A stretch of 64,000 bases of DNA from Peteryoungia rhizophila. GTDB lineage: Bacteria; Pseudomonadota; Alphaproteobacteria; Rhizobiales; Rhizobiaceae. Shown here in pieces: positions 17,734-26,855 of this stretch (position 1 is the first letter of the stretch; the number at the start of each line of letters is the position of its first letter). Where the stretch lies: NCBI RefSeq assembly GCF_004912145.1, contig NZ_STGT01000001.1, positions 868,001-932,000 on the forward strand, given 5' to 3'. The notes beneath the pieces are model-generated. The model did not search any database. It had not been told where the DNA came from and saw nothing but the letters and a program-made list of their open reading frames with translations. A program made the position numbers and the translations under genes.

Positions 17734-19362
17734 ATGCAATCCATCATCGACACACTGACGAGCACGGTCGCTGCCACCCATGCTGAAGACCTGCGCGCCG
17801 CATTTGCGGCCGATCCGCAGCGATTCAGCCGATTTTCGGCCTCGCTCGACGACTTGTTGATGGATTATTCCAAATGTGCCGTGAACGACGAGGTGCTCGC
17901 TCTGCTGGAGCAACTGGTCACGGCCGCCGGCGTCTCCACCAAACGCGACGAGATGTTCTCAGGTGCCCCGATCAACTTCACCGAGGGCCGTGCCGTTTTG
18001 CACACCGCGCTGCGCAACCGCTCCAACCGGCCCGTGCTGGTCGACGGTCGCGACGTCATGCCCGACGTCAACGGCGTGCTGGAGGCCATGGGCCAGTTCG
18101 CTGATGGCATCCGCACGGGTACGCTGAAAGGTGCCACCGGCAAGGCCATCACCGATGTCGTCAATATCGGCATCGGCGGCTCCGATCTCGGCCCTGTCAT
18201 GGCGACGCTGGCGCTCGCCCCCTTCCGTGACGGCCCGCGCCTGCATTTCGTCTCCAACATCGACGGCGCGCATATCGCCGACACGCTGAAGACGCTTGAT
18301 GCCGCGACCACCCTCTTCATCGTGGCGTCGAAGACTTTCACAACAATAGAAACAATGACCAACGCGCAGACGGCGCGCGCGTTCGTCGCCGATGCGCTCG
18401 GCGAAGCTGCCGTCGGCCACCACTTCTGCGCCGTCTCCACCGCGCTCGACAAGGTCGCAGCTTTCGGCATCGACGAGGCCCGCGTCTTCGGATTCTGGGA
18501 TTGGGTCGGCGGGCGCTATTCGATCTGGTCGGCCATCGGCCTGCCGCTGATGATCGCCATCGGCGCCAAAAACTTCGGCGACTTCCTCGCCGGCGCCCAT
18601 GCCATGGACGAACATTTCCGTAATGCCCCGTTCCGGCAGAACCTGCCGATGCTGCTCGGCGCACTCGGTGTCTATCACCGCAAGGTTCTGAACTACCCGA
18701 CACGCGCCATCCTGCCCTATGACCAGCGCCTGTCGCGCTTTCCGGCCTATCTGCAGCAGCTCGACATGGAATCGAACGGCAAGAGCGTCACCATCGACGG
18801 CAAGCCGGTTCAGGGCGCTTCCGGTCCTGTCGTCTGGGGCGAACCCGGCACCAATGGCCAGCACGCCTTCTACCAGCTCATCCACCAGGGCACGAGCGTC
18901 ATCCCGGCCGAATTCATGATCGCCGCCAACGGCTTCGAGCCGGAACTGCGCCACCAGCACGAGCTCCTGATCGCCAATTGCCTCGCCCAGTCGGAAGCCC
19001 TGATGAAGGGCCGCACGCTCACCGAGGCCAAAGCCCAGCTGACCGCCAAGGGTGTTGCCGATACGGAAGCCGACTTCCTCGCGCCCCACCGCGTCTTCTC
19101 CGGCAACCGCCCCTCGATCACCTTCGTCTACGACCAGCTCACCCCCCACACCCTCGGCCGCCTGATCGCGCTCTACGAACACCGCGTCTTCGTCGAAGGC
19201 GTGATCTTCCGCATCAATTCTTTCGACCAGTGGGGCGTGGAACTCGGCAAGGAACTGGCGACGGGACTGTTGCCGGTGGTTCAGGGCAAGGTCGCAGCGA
19301 CCGGGCATGACAGCTCGACGGTGGGGCTGGTCTCGGCGTTGGCGGAGCGGAAGAAGGGGTGA
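17734..19362 (+). CDS. pgi: Glucose-6-phosphate isomerase
   Basis: Interconverts glucose 6-phosphate and fructose 6-phosphate. At 542 residues it is of bacterial PGI length. Visible signatures are [31 protein letters not shown], the PGI pattern [19 protein letters not shown] with the catalytic Glu, and a C-terminal [10 protein letters not shown]. It begins 103 bases after the fadD-like gene, beyond a terminator, and so has its own promoter. It shares a palindrome with frk, so coordinated control of fructose use is plausible. Confidence 0.97.
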   Translation: MQSIIDTLTSTVAATHAEDLRAAFAADPQRFSRFSASLDDLLMDYSKCAVNDEVLALLEQLVTAAGVSTKRDEMFSGAPINFTEGRAVLHTALRNRSNRPVLVDGRDVMPDVNGVLEAMGQFADGIRTGTLKGATGKAITDVVNIGIGGSDLGPVMATLALAPFRDGPRLHFVSNIDGAHIADTLKTLDAATTLFIVASKTFTTIETMTNAQTARAFVADALGEAAVGHHFCAVSTALDKVAAFGIDEARVFGFWDWVGGRYSIWSAIGLPLMIAIGAKNFGDFLAGAHAMDEHFRNAPFRQNLPMLLGALGVYHRKVLNYPTRAILPYDQRLSRFPAYLQQLDMESNGKSVTIDGKPVQGASGPVVWGEPGTNGQHAFYQLIHQGTSVIPAEFMIAANGFEPELRHQHELLIANCLAQSEALMKGRTLTEAKAQLTAKGVADTEADFLAPHRVFSGNRPSITFVYDQLTPHTLGRLIALYEHRVFVEGVIFRINSFDQWGVELGKELATGLLPVVQGKVAATGHDSSTVGLVSALAERKKG

Positions 19363-19523
19363 GTTGCGAGCAATGAACTCCCATCTGATGCGGCATCTGG
19401 AAGTTTTAACGATTCCCTGCTAGGTTGTGAACTCATTCACTGTTCGCGGCTATTGCATGAGGCTTTGGCGCTGGTGCTCGGACTGTCCATGATCTGGATA
19501 TATCGAGCTAGCGAGAGAATCCC

Positions 19524-20078
19524 ATGCCAACAGTCACCTCCACAAATTCTGCGGCTCTTCTGATCCTCCAGCAGACAGCATCCATCCGACCGAGCCAGCA
19601 GCTAGACGCTGGTTCCGGCGACATGCTGGCGGTCGCAAATGGCATCAGCGAGCAGGTCAGCAGCAACCAGCAGCCGACGCAGGCCCAGTCAAAAATTTCG
19701 GAATCCCTCTTCAGCGTGAACCATGTCAGCATCAACAAGTTGAAGATGGATCTGATCGACCGCACCGGTAAAGCCCTCGGCGTCGACCAAGCGGACTTTG
19801 CGTCGAGAGAAGATTTCGTCGATGCCATGCAGAAAGCGCTCGGCAAACTGCAGATGGAAGGCGGAGATGACGCTGTCCGGGGCTTGGAGAAGGAACTTGG
19901 TCTCGACAAACTCGGCGTGTCCATCCAGGACGTGATCGACAGCGCCAAGGATCCCGAGGCGAACGACAAGCTGACCAAGGCCCTGGAGAAACAGGCCAAG
20001 ATCAATCTCGGGCTAGACGAAGTCGCAGCACAGCGCTTTCCGATCCAGTTTGACGAGGCTGGAACCTATGGTCTGTGA
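19524..20078 (+). CDS. Hypothetical protein
   Basis: A 184-residue protein of no recognised family. The first 65 residues are Ser/Thr/Gln-rich and probably disordered; the rest is charged and helical (KLKMDLIDRTGKALGVDQAD, EDFVDAMQKALGKL, NDKLTKALEKQAK). There is no signal peptide or membrane helix. A GAGAGAA motif lies shortly before the ATG. Tandem duplication remnants and a toxin-antitoxin pair follow, so it may belong to an accessory stretch between pgi and frk. Confidence 0.7.
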   Translation: MPTVTSTNSAALLILQQTASIRPSQQLDAGSGDMLAVANGISEQVSSNQQPTQAQSKISESLFSVNHVSINKLKMDLIDRTGKALGVDQADFASREDFVDAMQKALGKLQMEGGDDAVRGLEKELGLDKLGVSIQDVIDSAKDPEANDKLTKALEKQAKINLGLDEVAAQRFPIQFDEAGTYGL

Positions 20079-20138
20079 AGTTTCCGACCAATCCGCCGAG
20101 CCAGTCCCCAAGGCGTCCGCTTGATTTGAGGCTACGGT

Positions 20139-20164
20139 GATATACGTCTGACAGATCGTATATC
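20139..20164. promoter_or_regulatory. Inverted-repeat operator of the decayed antitoxin copy
   Basis: Arms GATATACG and CGTATATC around a ten-base spacer, 15 bases before the truncated antitoxin start. The intact operon has the same arms and geometry at 21169-21196, so this looks like the duplicated autoregulatory operator. Confidence 0.7.
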
Positions 20165-20178
20165 CCTAGGGAAACACC

Positions 20179-20310
20179 ATGAAAATCGCCAATTGGGGCG
20201 ATAGCCTTGCGGTGTGTCTTGCTGCGAGCGTGGTCGAAGCGCTAGAGCCAAAGGAAGGCGACTTTGCCCAGACGCATCTCCGGAAAGATCTCGTCAAGCG
20301 ATACGGATAG
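20179..20310 (+). pseudogene. Truncated MazE-like antitoxin remnant
   Basis: The 43-codon frame begins MKIANWGDSLAVCLAASVVE and matches the first 28 residues of the antitoxin at 21209, with the same upstream operator. After KEGD it loses about 30 codons, rejoins a segment resembling the antitoxin tail (LRKDLVKRYG against PEDLLRRLR), and stops. The partner toxin is gone; an opposite-strand gene occupies its place. It is one half of a tandem duplication. Confidence 0.75.
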
Positions 20311-20764
20311 AACTGAAATTGTGTCGCAGCTGGCTCACTGACTTCCCAGTCATACGATCCAACGCAGCTTGCAAGGCATCTGCGGATGCATCGTCGAAAT
20401 GCGACTGGAAGAATTCGATGCCCTCCCGGGCTCTTTCGGTAAAGTCGATCTGGGCGGTGTCGGTCGCCATGTCCACCGGTTCGCCTGTCGCCGCTGAGAT
20501 CTTCATGGTCATGCCCAGGAAAGGCGAACTTTCATCGAAAGACATTTCGCCACTTCGGAGCTCACCATTCATCCAGTCGAACAGGTCCTGCCGGGTCATG
20601 CTGGTGAAATCGGGCGCATCGCTCTCGACGTCACCCTCTGTGGTTTCGTGACCATCTGCCGTGCGAGGGGATAACATCGCTGCGAAATCCTGAGCATCGG
20701 TGATCGTCACCGCAAGGTTCCGCGGACCTGAAAACAGAAAGCTGGCGCCTGATTCGACCTTCAT
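20294..20764 (-). CDS. Hypothetical protein inside the duplicated region
   Basis: A 156-residue acidic protein without a recognised domain; segments such as MTRQDLFDWMNGELRSGEMS and REGIEFFQSHFDDASADALQ look helical. The start at 20764 (MKVESGASFLF) follows AGAGGAA at 8-9 bases. Its 3' end overlaps the antitoxin remnant by 17 bases on the opposite strand, and it fills the place where the toxin gene would be in that copy. It may have arrived with the rearrangement. Coding status is plausible rather than certain. Confidence 0.6.
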   Translation of the reverse strand: MKVESGASFLFSGPRNLAVTITDAQDFAAMLSPRTADGHETTEGDVESDAPDFTSMTRQDLFDWMNGELRSGEMSFDESSPFLGMTMKISAATGEPVDMATDTAQIDFTERAREGIEFFQSHFDDASADALQAALDRMTGKSVSQLRHNFSSIRIA

Positions 20765-20824
20765 GAATCCAATTCCTCTCCGATAGCTCGCCCACGATCG
20801 CAATCAAGGCTTGCGTCAAGCTGG

Positions 20825-21118
20825 CAAAGGCCCGGGCCCGACGGGACACGATCTACTTGGAAACAGTCCTTCTTTTCCGACCTCCCGCAGAAGCCAGTCT
20901 CCGCCGCGGTAGACCGGTTGGCCCCTCCAGCGACACCGTCACGGCTGCGACGAACCGTCAGCGCCTGCCGCATCGTCTCTTCCGGGAAGGGTCGCGATCT
21001 TCTCCTTGGTCAGCAAGCCCTGACGCTTCAGCAAAGCCAGAATGCTTACGTCAAACGTGTCGCCAGCGCCGTCCGTATAGACCCCTTCGACCTTGTTGGA
21101 GGCATCGGAGCCCTGGCG
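20825..21118 (-). pseudogene. Decayed duplicate of the frk 3' end and its downstream spacer
   Basis: The segment aligns with the C-terminal part of fructokinase at 21892-22120. One frame reads DGAGDTFDVSILALLKRQGL against VGAGDTFDAGILASLKRQGL, and another reads MRQALTV...STAAETGF against VREALTV...PTAAEIGF, so a frameshift separates them. Similarity continues into the spacer after frk (near 21848). No start or N-terminal domain is present. Confidence 0.8.
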
Positions 21119-21168
21119 GAACGGAGTTACCAACGACCAAGGCCATTTGCTTGATCGAGAAACCAGAT

Positions 21169-21196
21169 TGATATACATTCGATCACGCGTATATCA
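21169..21196. promoter_or_regulatory. Inverted-repeat operator of the toxin-antitoxin operon
   Basis: Arms TGATATAC and GTATATCA separated by 12 bases, 12 bases before the antitoxin ATG. This fits autorepression by an AbrB-fold antitoxin dimer. It is conserved in sequence and spacing with 20139-20164. Confidence 0.75.
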
Positions 21197-21208
21197 CTGG
21201 AGAACACA

Positions 21209-21439
21209 ATGCAGATCGCCAAATGGGGCAACAGCCTTGCGGTGCGCCTTCCCGCCAGTGTGGTCGAAGCGCTGAACCTGAAGGAAGGCGACGACATCGA
21301 AATTCGCGCCGCCGACTGGCGCGAGCTCGATGTAGCGCGCAAGCCTACCCCGGAGGATCTTCTTCGGCGGCTGCGGTCCTTCCGGGGGCGGTTGCCGGTT
21401 GATTTCAAGTTCGACCGGGATGAGGCGAATGGGCGCTAG
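21209..21439 (+). CDS. MazE/AbrB-fold antitoxin
   Basis: A 76-residue antitoxin. The N-terminal SpoVT/AbrB swapped-hairpin domain reads MQIAKWGNSLAVRLPASVVE, then ALNLKEGDDIEI; the C-terminal tail (PTPEDLLRRLRSFRGRLPVD) would wrap the toxin. The dimer should bind the inverted repeat just upstream. It overlaps the toxin start by 11 bases, a typical antitoxin-first arrangement. The partner has a PIN domain rather than a MazF fold, so VapB-type is the better functional label. Confidence 0.88.
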   Translation: MQIAKWGNSLAVRLPASVVEALNLKEGDDIEIRAADWRELDVARKPTPEDLLRRLRSFRGRLPVDFKFDRDEANGR

Positions 21440-21833
21440 GTTCGTCGATACGAACGTGCTGGTCTATCTCGCCTCCGGCGATGTCCAACGAGCGGATCGG
21501 GCGGAGGCTATACTTGCCGGAGGCGGCACGATCAGCGTTCAGGTGCTCAACGAAATTGCCAATGTGATGCGTCGGAAAATGCGGATGTCGTGGCCGGATA
21601 CAAATGTCTTTCTCGACACGATCCGGGCCCTGCTGACCGTGGAGCCGGTCACAGTGGCAACCCACGAGCAGGGGCTCGTTGTCTCCGAGCGTTACGGGTT
21701 ATCCATCTATGACGCGATGATTGTTTCAGCAGCACTCCTGGCCGGGTGTGAAACGTTGCTGTCCGAAGACATGCAGGACGGCCTCATCGTTGATGGCCGC
21801 TTACGCATCATAAATCCGTTCAGTCATTCGTGA
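21429..21833 (+). CDS. PIN-domain toxin (VapC-like ribonuclease)
   Basis: Probable Mg-dependent RNase toxin of a type II system. The 134 residues carry the PIN acidic set: Asp in RFVDTNVLVYLAS near the N-terminus, Glu in QVLNEIANVM, and Asp in LSIYDAMIVSAALLAGC and LLSEDMQDG. The start MGARFVDTN at 21429 overlaps the antitoxin end, implying coupling. Located between pgi and frk, it is the intact copy of a duplicated module whose other copy has lost its toxin. Confidence 0.9.
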   Translation: MGARFVDTNVLVYLASGDVQRADRAEAILAGGGTISVQVLNEIANVMRRKMRMSWPDTNVFLDTIRALLTVEPVTVATHEQGLVVSERYGLSIYDAMIVSAALLAGCETLLSEDMQDGLIVDGRLRIINPFSHS

Positions 21834-21891
21834 CGAGCCATAGATAAGGCACCGCGGCGGGCGAGACGATCTTCCCTGCCGCCTCCTTCTG

Positions 21892-22818
21892 TCAAAACCC
21901 GATCTCCGCCGCCGTCGGCGGGTTGGCGCCTGCCCGCGACACCGTGACGGCCGCAGCCTTCGCCCCAACCGTCAGCGCTTCCCGCACTGCCTCTTCCGAG
22001 AGCTTCGCGACCTTGTCCTTGGTCAGCAATCCCTGACGCTTCAGCGACGCCAGAATGCCTGCGTCAAACGTATCACCAGCGCCGACGGTGTCGACCACCT
22101 CGACCTTGTTGGAGGGCACCGAGACCTTGAAGTTAGCGGTGTAGCCGGTCGCCCCTTCCGCGCCCTTGGTCAGCACCACGAGCTTGGCACCGCGCGTCAG
22201 CCAGTAGGCGGCGCGTTCGTCCTGGGTGCCCGGAAGATCGAACCAGTCCAGATCCTCGTCTGAGAATTTCAGGATGTCGGACATGTCCGCCATGCGGGAG
22301 ATGCGGGCCTGGTGGGCCGGTTTGTCCTTGATGAAGCCAGGGCGGATGTTGGGGTCGAGCGAGATCACGCGGGTCTTGTGCTCGCGCGTCATCAAAGCCT
22401 CATAGGTAGAGCCGCAGGGTTCCGGGATCAGGCTGATCGCGCCGAAATGCAAGGCCTCGCAGCTGTCGTCGAGAACAGGCAGGTCGGCTTCCGTGATCAT
22501 GCGGCCGGCGGTGTTTTCGTCGTAGAAGGCATAGGATGCCTGGCCGTTGGTCAGCTTGACGAGCGCGATCGTGCAGGGGCGCGAGAGCGTGGCGCAATAG
22601 CTGAAATCGACGCCCGAGGATTTCAGCGTGTCGCGCAGGATGTCGCCCAGCATGTCGTCGGAGAGGCCGGTGAAGAAGCCTGTGTCGATGCCGAGGCGCC
22701 CAAGCGCAATCGCCGTGTTGAAGATCGCGCCGCCGGCATAGGGCGAAAACGCCCGCTCGCCGAGCGTGGTTTCGCGTGGCAACATGTCGATCAGCGCTTC
22801 GCCGCAACACAGGATCAT
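21892..22818 (-). CDS. frk: Fructokinase (PfkB family)
   Basis: PfkB-family sugar kinase, most likely phosphorylating fructose at C6. The 308 residues begin MILCCGEALIDMLPRE, contain the substrate-region GGAIFNTAIALGRLG, and end with the ATP and catalytic-Asp motif VDTVGAGDTFDAGILASL. The start at 22818 suits the family; the frame extends 70 codons upstream but into pyrE. A palindrome close to TTTAAATCGATTTAAA lies 20 bases before the start. With frcBCAK and pgi in the same window, fructose is the likely substrate. A decayed copy of its 3' end is nearby. Confidence 0.92.
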   Translation of the reverse strand: MILCCGEALIDMLPRETTLGERAFSPYAGGAIFNTAIALGRLGIDTGFFTGLSDDMLGDILRDTLKSSGVDFSYCATLSRPCTIALVKLTNGQASYAFYDENTAGRMITEADLPVLDDSCEALHFGAISLIPEPCGSTYEALMTREHKTRVISLDPNIRPGFIKDKPAHQARISRMADMSDILKFSDEDLDWFDLPGTQDERAAYWLTRGAKLVVLTKGAEGATGYTANFKVSVPSNKVEVVDTVGAGDTFDAGILASLKRQGLLTKDKVAKLSEEAVREALTVGAKAAAVTVSRAGANPPTAAEIGF

Positions 22819-22837
22819 CTCGACCTCCCAGTCATCT

Positions 22838-22855
22838 GTTTCAATCGATTTAAAC
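22838..22855. promoter_or_regulatory. Palindrome GTTTCAATCGATTTAAAC at frk
   Basis: The 16-base core matches TTTAAATCGATTTAAA at 15 of 16 positions, about 20 bases before the frk ATG, a position suited to repression. The pgi upstream region carries a second copy. Confidence 0.55.
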
Positions 22856-22895
22856 CAAGTCGCGCCCGATTTCCAGTGCGACCGTGAGCATTTGC

Positions 22896-23588
22896 TCAGG
22901 CGAGCGACGAAACCCCACCATTGCGGCCCGACCATTCGAGCGGCGCATCGAGGAAGGCCTCGACTTCCGACAGCGTCTTCTCGTCGAACAATTTCTGATC
23001 GCGGGCGACGGCGAGCACGTTCCGCCAAGTGGCGATGTAGTGCAGCTTCACCTTGCCGTCGTCGAAGCGCTGCAGGGCTTCCGGGAAGATGCCATAGAAG
23101 AACAGCGCAATGCCGTGGTCGACCACGCCGCCGGCAGCCCTGATGGCATCGATGAACTTGAACATGCTACCGCCGGCAGTCGTCAGGTCCTCGATGACGA
23201 GCACGCGCGATCCTTCCGGCATATGGCCTTCGATCTGGGCGTTGCGGCCATGGCCCTTGGGGGCCTTGCGCACATAGATCATCGGCAAGCCCAAGCGATC
23301 GGCGAGAAGTGCTGCAAAGGGAATGCCGGCCGTCTCGCCGCCGGCGATGCAGTCGAACTGCTCGAAGCCGGCATTGCGCATCAGCGTCGCTGCGGCAAAA
23401 TCCATGACAGCGGAGCGCACGCGCGGATAGGAGAGCAGCTTGCGGCAGTCAATGTAAACAGGGCTCTTCATGCCCGACGACAGCTTGTAGGGCTCTGCCG
23501 CATTGAAATGCACCGCCTTGATCTCCCAGAGCATCTTCGCGACGAGTTCGGCCATGATGGCGGGGTCGGTGAAGGGGGTCTGGATCAT
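22896..23588 (-). CDS. pyrE: Orotate phosphoribosyltransferase
   Basis: Converts orotate and PRPP to orotidine 5'-phosphate in pyrimidine synthesis. The 230 residues include [15 protein letters not shown], the flexible-loop region [17 protein letters not shown] with its catalytic Lys, and the PRPP-binding motif [20 protein letters not shown]. Normal length. It lies upstream of frk on the same strand, about 80 bases away. pyrC is on the same strand but separated by two plus-strand accessory genes. Confidence 0.96.
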   Translation of the reverse strand: MIQTPFTDPAIMAELVAKMLWEIKAVHFNAAEPYKLSSGMKSPVYIDCRKLLSYPRVRSAVMDFAAATLMRNAGFEQFDCIAGGETAGIPFAALLADRLGLPMIYVRKAPKGHGRNAQIEGHMPEGSRVLVIEDLTTAGGSMFKFIDAIRAAGGVVDHGIALFFYGIFPEALQRFDDGKVKLHYIATWRNVLAVARDQKLFDEKTLSEVEAFLDAPLEWSGRNGGVSSLA

Positions 23589-23717
23589 CGGGCGCTCCTG
23601 TCAAATACGATCAGAAGCGCAATAGCAGCAAGCCGTTCCGCCCGCCAGACCAACCTGCATGGAACAATCTGCTTCGCCAGATCTTTACGGCTCGCCACAC
23701 ACGAAGGAACAATATCC

Positions 23718-23873
23718 ATGGACAACATGCTCGTCATCCAGCCGCTCGTCGCTCTCATCGCCGGCGTCCTCATTCTCATCATGCCGCGCCTGCTCAACTA
23801 TGTCGTCGCGATCTATCTCATCATCATCGGCGTGCTCGGCCTGTGGCCACAGCTCGGTTCGCTCGGAACCTGA
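23718..23873 (+). CDS. DUF3096 small membrane protein
   Basis: A 51-residue protein, almost entirely two membrane helices (PLVALIAGVLILIMPRLLNY, then VVAIYLIIIGVLGLWPQL), ending GSLGT. This matches DUF3096, widespread tiny membrane proteins of unknown function. An AAGGAAC ribosome site precedes the ATG. It stands between pyrE and pyrC on the opposite strand. Confidence 0.85.
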   Translation: MDNMLVIQPLVALIAGVLILIMPRLLNYVVAIYLIIIGVLGLWPQLGSLGT

Positions 23874-24006
23874 GCATCGGCACTGCGACCCCGCGGAGAA
23901 GATGAAGGGAAGATGGACGGCTGATTACCGGGAATTCACTCGATCCCGCCGAATACATATGTTTATATATATGTATTATCTCAGCTGTCCCCGAAAGGAC
24001 TCTTTC

Positions 24007-24552
24007 ATGCGCCCCTCTCTTCTCCTGCTCGCCGGCCTCGTCATCGCCGGATCGACATCGGCCCACCACGCCTCGGCAATGGATCTGCCTACAGCGACGC
24101 GTGACGCGCTCTACGCAGCCCTGGCAGACGAACACCATGCAGAAGCATTTTATGCCGCTGTCATGGATAAGTTCGGCGAGGTTCGTCCGTTCAGCAACAT
24201 CATCATTGCCGAGCAGCGCCATGCATCACAGCTTGGCGAGGTGATGGAAGCCCATGGGCTGCAAGCAGGCGCCAATGTCGACCTCGGATCGGAGGCGATG
24301 CGCGCGGCCGTGCCGGACACCTTGGCTGAAGCCTGCGCGCTCGGGGTCGAGGCGGAGCTTGCCAATCGCGACCTTTACGACAAGGTCCTCCTGCCGGCTT
24401 CCCTTGGCCATGACGATGTCACCGCCGTGTTAACCGCGCTGCGTGACGCCTCGGAAAACAATCATCTTCCGGCGTTCCAACGCTGTGGCGGCCAAGGCGG
24501 CAACGGTCAGGGAATGGGTCACGGTGCGGGCATGCAGCACGGCAAGCCCTGA
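24007..24552 (+). CDS. Secreted DUF2202 ferritin-like protein
   Basis: The 181 residues start with a signal peptide (MRPSLLLLAGLVIAGSTSA) and contain a four-helix ferritin-like domain of DUF2202 type. Candidate metal ligands recur in DEHHAEAFYAAV, IIAEQRHASQLGE, GVEAELANRDLYD and ENNHLPAFQRC. The tail is Gly/His/Met-rich (GGQGGNGQGMGHGAGMQHGK), which could bind Cu or Ni. The start is set by AAAGGA seven bases upstream. A metal-binding role is inference. Confidence 0.82.
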   Translation: MRPSLLLLAGLVIAGSTSAHHASAMDLPTATRDALYAALADEHHAEAFYAAVMDKFGEVRPFSNIIIAEQRHASQLGEVMEAHGLQAGANVDLGSEAMRAAVPDTLAEACALGVEAELANRDLYDKVLLPASLGHDDVTAVLTALRDASENNHLPAFQRCGGQGGNGQGMGHGAGMQHGKP

Positions 24553-24612
24553 GGTTCCGTCGTTCCACCTGCGCCACCAACGAGCCTCGATGACCCGAAG
24601 ATCGACCACACC

Positions 24613-24648
24613 AAATGCCTCCCGCCATGTTGCGGGGGCATTTGTGCT
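24613..24648. terminator. Bidirectional terminator between the DUF2202 gene and pyrC
   Basis: Long stem AAATGCCTCCCGC / GCGGGGGCATTT with a six-base loop and one bulge, between convergent genes. T-runs flank both sides (ATTTGTG on plus, ATTTGG on minus). Confidence 0.75.
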
Positions 24649-25686
24649 TCAGGCGACATCCCAATGCAGGGGGAACATCGGGTCGAACACGGTTACCGAC
24701 CCCGCGCCGGTGAAGATCTTGGCCGGAAACTCGACCGGCGCGTCGCGCTTGACCAGCGTGATCGTCTCCTCATTTGCCGACAAGCCGTACCAGGCGGGTC
24801 CATTCAGTGAGGCGAAGGCCTCGAGCTTGTCGAGCGCATTTTCCTGCTCGAAGACATGGGCGAGGCAGCTCATCGTGTTGATCGAGGTGTAGATGCCGGC
24901 GCAGCCGCAGCCGCATTCCTTCAGCGGATCGACATGCGGGGCGCTGTCGGTACCGAGGAAGAACCTGATATCGCCGGAAGCTGCCGCCTTGCGCAGCGCC
25001 TGGCGATGGTTCTCGCGCTTGGCGACCGGCAGGCAGTAGTAGTGCGGGCGGATGCCGCCGACGAGAATGTCGTTGCGGTTGATGATCAGGTGATGGGTGG
25101 TGATCGATCCGGCAAGATTGCGGTCGGCAGCGCGGATATACTGGACGCCGTCTTCCGTCGTCACATGCTCCATGGTGATCTTCAGCTCCGGGAGGCGACG
25201 GCGGAGCGGATCGAGAACCGTGTCGATGAAGACCTTCTCGCGGTCGAAGATGTCGACCTCCGGCGTCGTCACCTCGCCGTGCACGCAGAGCGGCAGGCCG
25301 ACCTTCGCCATGCGCTCGAGGACCGGCATGGCCTTCTCCATGTCGCGCACGCCACCATGGGAATTGGTCGTGGCACCGGCGGGATAGAGCTTCACCGCCG
25401 TGATCAGACCCGAGCGTTTGCCCTCTTCCACGTCATCAGGGTTCGTCTGCTCGGTGAGGTAGAGCGTCATCAGCGGCTCGAACCGGTCACTTGCAGGCAG
25501 CGCCTTCAGGATCCGCTCGCGATAGGCGCGCGCGTCTTCGGTCGTCACCACCGGGGGCACGAGGTTGGGCATGATGATGGCGCGGGCGAAATGGCGGCTC
25601 GTATCGCCGATCACGCCTTCCAGCATCGCGCCATCGCGCAGGTGCAGGTGCCAGTCGTCGGGGCGGCGGATGGTGAGGGATGACAT
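24649..25686 (-). CDS. pyrC: Dihydroorotase
   Basis: Zinc amidohydrolase that closes carbamoyl-aspartate to dihydroorotate. The 345-residue protein is the short class II type: metal ligands in [13 protein letters not shown], bridging Lys in [14 protein letters not shown], further His in VHGEVT and EHVTTEDG, and catalytic Asp in FLGTDSAPH. The tail ends [18 protein letters not shown]. Same strand as pyrE about 1 kb upstream, with two plus-strand genes between, so the two are probably not one operon. Confidence 0.96.
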   Translation of the reverse strand: MSSLTIRRPDDWHLHLRDGAMLEGVIGDTSRHFARAIIMPNLVPPVVTTEDARAYRERILKALPASDRFEPLMTLYLTEQTNPDDVEEGKRSGLITAVKLYPAGATTNSHGGVRDMEKAMPVLERMAKVGLPLCVHGEVTTPEVDIFDREKVFIDTVLDPLRRRLPELKITMEHVTTEDGVQYIRAADRNLAGSITTHHLIINRNDILVGGIRPHYYCLPVAKRENHRQALRKAAASGDIRFFLGTDSAPHVDPLKECGCGCAGIYTSINTMSCLAHVFEQENALDKLEAFASLNGPAWYGLSANEETITLVKRDAPVEFPAKIFTGAGSVTVFDPMFPLHWDVA

Positions 25687-25752
25687 GCGAAGGGCCTCCG
25701 GCTTGACGAGAACTCGCCGCCCTTAGCATGTCCGCCCACGGGGATCAAAGGA

Positions 25753-26838
25753 TCAGGCGACCCGATCGCTCTTGGAAACTCCGGCCTTCTCCGCCTCTTC
25801 CGCCTGTTCGCGCCGGTCCTGCTCCATGATCGCCTGGATCCGCGGAAGCGCCCGCTCGAAGGCGGCCACACAATCCGGATCGAACTGGGTGCCGGCGCGG
25901 CCGAGGATATGCTCGACCGTGCGCTCGAAGCTCCAGGCCGGCTTGTAGGGCCTCTCCGTCGTCAGGGCGTCGAAATTGTCGGCAATGCAGACGATGCGGC
26001 CGGAGATCGGGATTGCGGTGCCAACCAGACGGTTCGGATAGCCCTGCCCATCCCAGCGCTCGTGATGGCTGGCAGCGATCTCGGAGGCGAGCTGCAGAAG
26101 CGAGGAACGGGAGCGTCCGAGGATATCGCTGCCGATTTCGGCATGCGACTGCATCTGGCGATATTCGGCTTCCGTCAGACGCCCCTGCTTCAGAAGGACC
26201 GTGTCGGGCATCGCGACCTTGCCGATGTCGTGCATCGGAGCCGCCAGCCGGATGTCGTGGCAGACATGGCTCGGCAGACCCAATTCAATCGCGATCGCTT
26301 CCGAATAGGAGGCAACGCGTAGTGTATGGCGGGCAGTCTCCGGGTCCTTGTACTCGGCGGCGAGCGTCAGGCGATGGATGATCTCCTGCTCGCGCTCGCG
26401 CAGCTCGCCCACGGCACGCTCGACCTCACGCCGCAGCCATTCGGCCTGGTCGGCAAGCTGGCGCCGAGCCCTTGAGAGGCTCACTATATTCTGGACGCGG
26501 GCCTGGAACTCGACCGGGTTCACCGGCTTGGTCAGGAAGTCGATCGCACCCGCATTCAGTGCTGCCATGCGCGTCGTCATGTCCTTGTCGGCCGTGACGA
26601 AGATGACAGGCACTTCGGCATATTTCTCGAAGCGGACGATTTCCGTGTAGAGCTCGACACCGTTGTAGACCGGCATCTGGTAATCGATGATGGCAATGTC
26701 GAATTCGAGCTCCGGCAGCGACGACAGCACCGCGTCGGGGCTGGCGTAAGGCAGGGCCTCGCAGTTGTCGAGCTTGCCGACGAGCTTCGTCAGGAGCTTC
26801 AGATTGGTGCTGTTGTCGTCCACCAACAAAATACGCAT
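25753..26838 (-). CDS. Response regulator with HD-GYP domain
   Basis: RpfG-like regulator of 361 residues: receiver domain (acidic pocket VDDNS, phospho-Asp in IIDYQMPVYNG, Lys in FLTKPVN), a coiled segment near 125-155, then an HD-GYP domain with AAPMHDIGKVAMPD, ASHHERWDGQGYPNRLVG and ADNFDALTTERPYK. HD-GYP proteins usually degrade cyclic di-GMP, and the key HD and GYP motifs are intact. Last gene of a four-gene signalling run, 17 bases after the hybrid kinase, so likely its output. Confidence 0.92.
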   Translation of the reverse strand: MRILLVDDNSTNLKLLTKLVGKLDNCEALPYASPDAVLSSLPELEFDIAIIDYQMPVYNGVELYTEIVRFEKYAEVPVIFVTADKDMTTRMAALNAGAIDFLTKPVNPVEFQARVQNIVSLSRARRQLADQAEWLRREVERAVGELREREQEIIHRLTLAAEYKDPETARHTLRVASYSEAIAIELGLPSHVCHDIRLAAPMHDIGKVAMPDTVLLKQGRLTEAEYRQMQSHAEIGSDILGRSRSSLLQLASEIAASHHERWDGQGYPNRLVGTAIPISGRIVCIADNFDALTTERPYKPAWSFERTVEHILGRAGTQFDPDCVAAFERALPRIQAIMEQDRREQAEEAEKAGVSKSDRVA

Positions 26839-26855
26839 GAACGCCTCCTTGCTTC

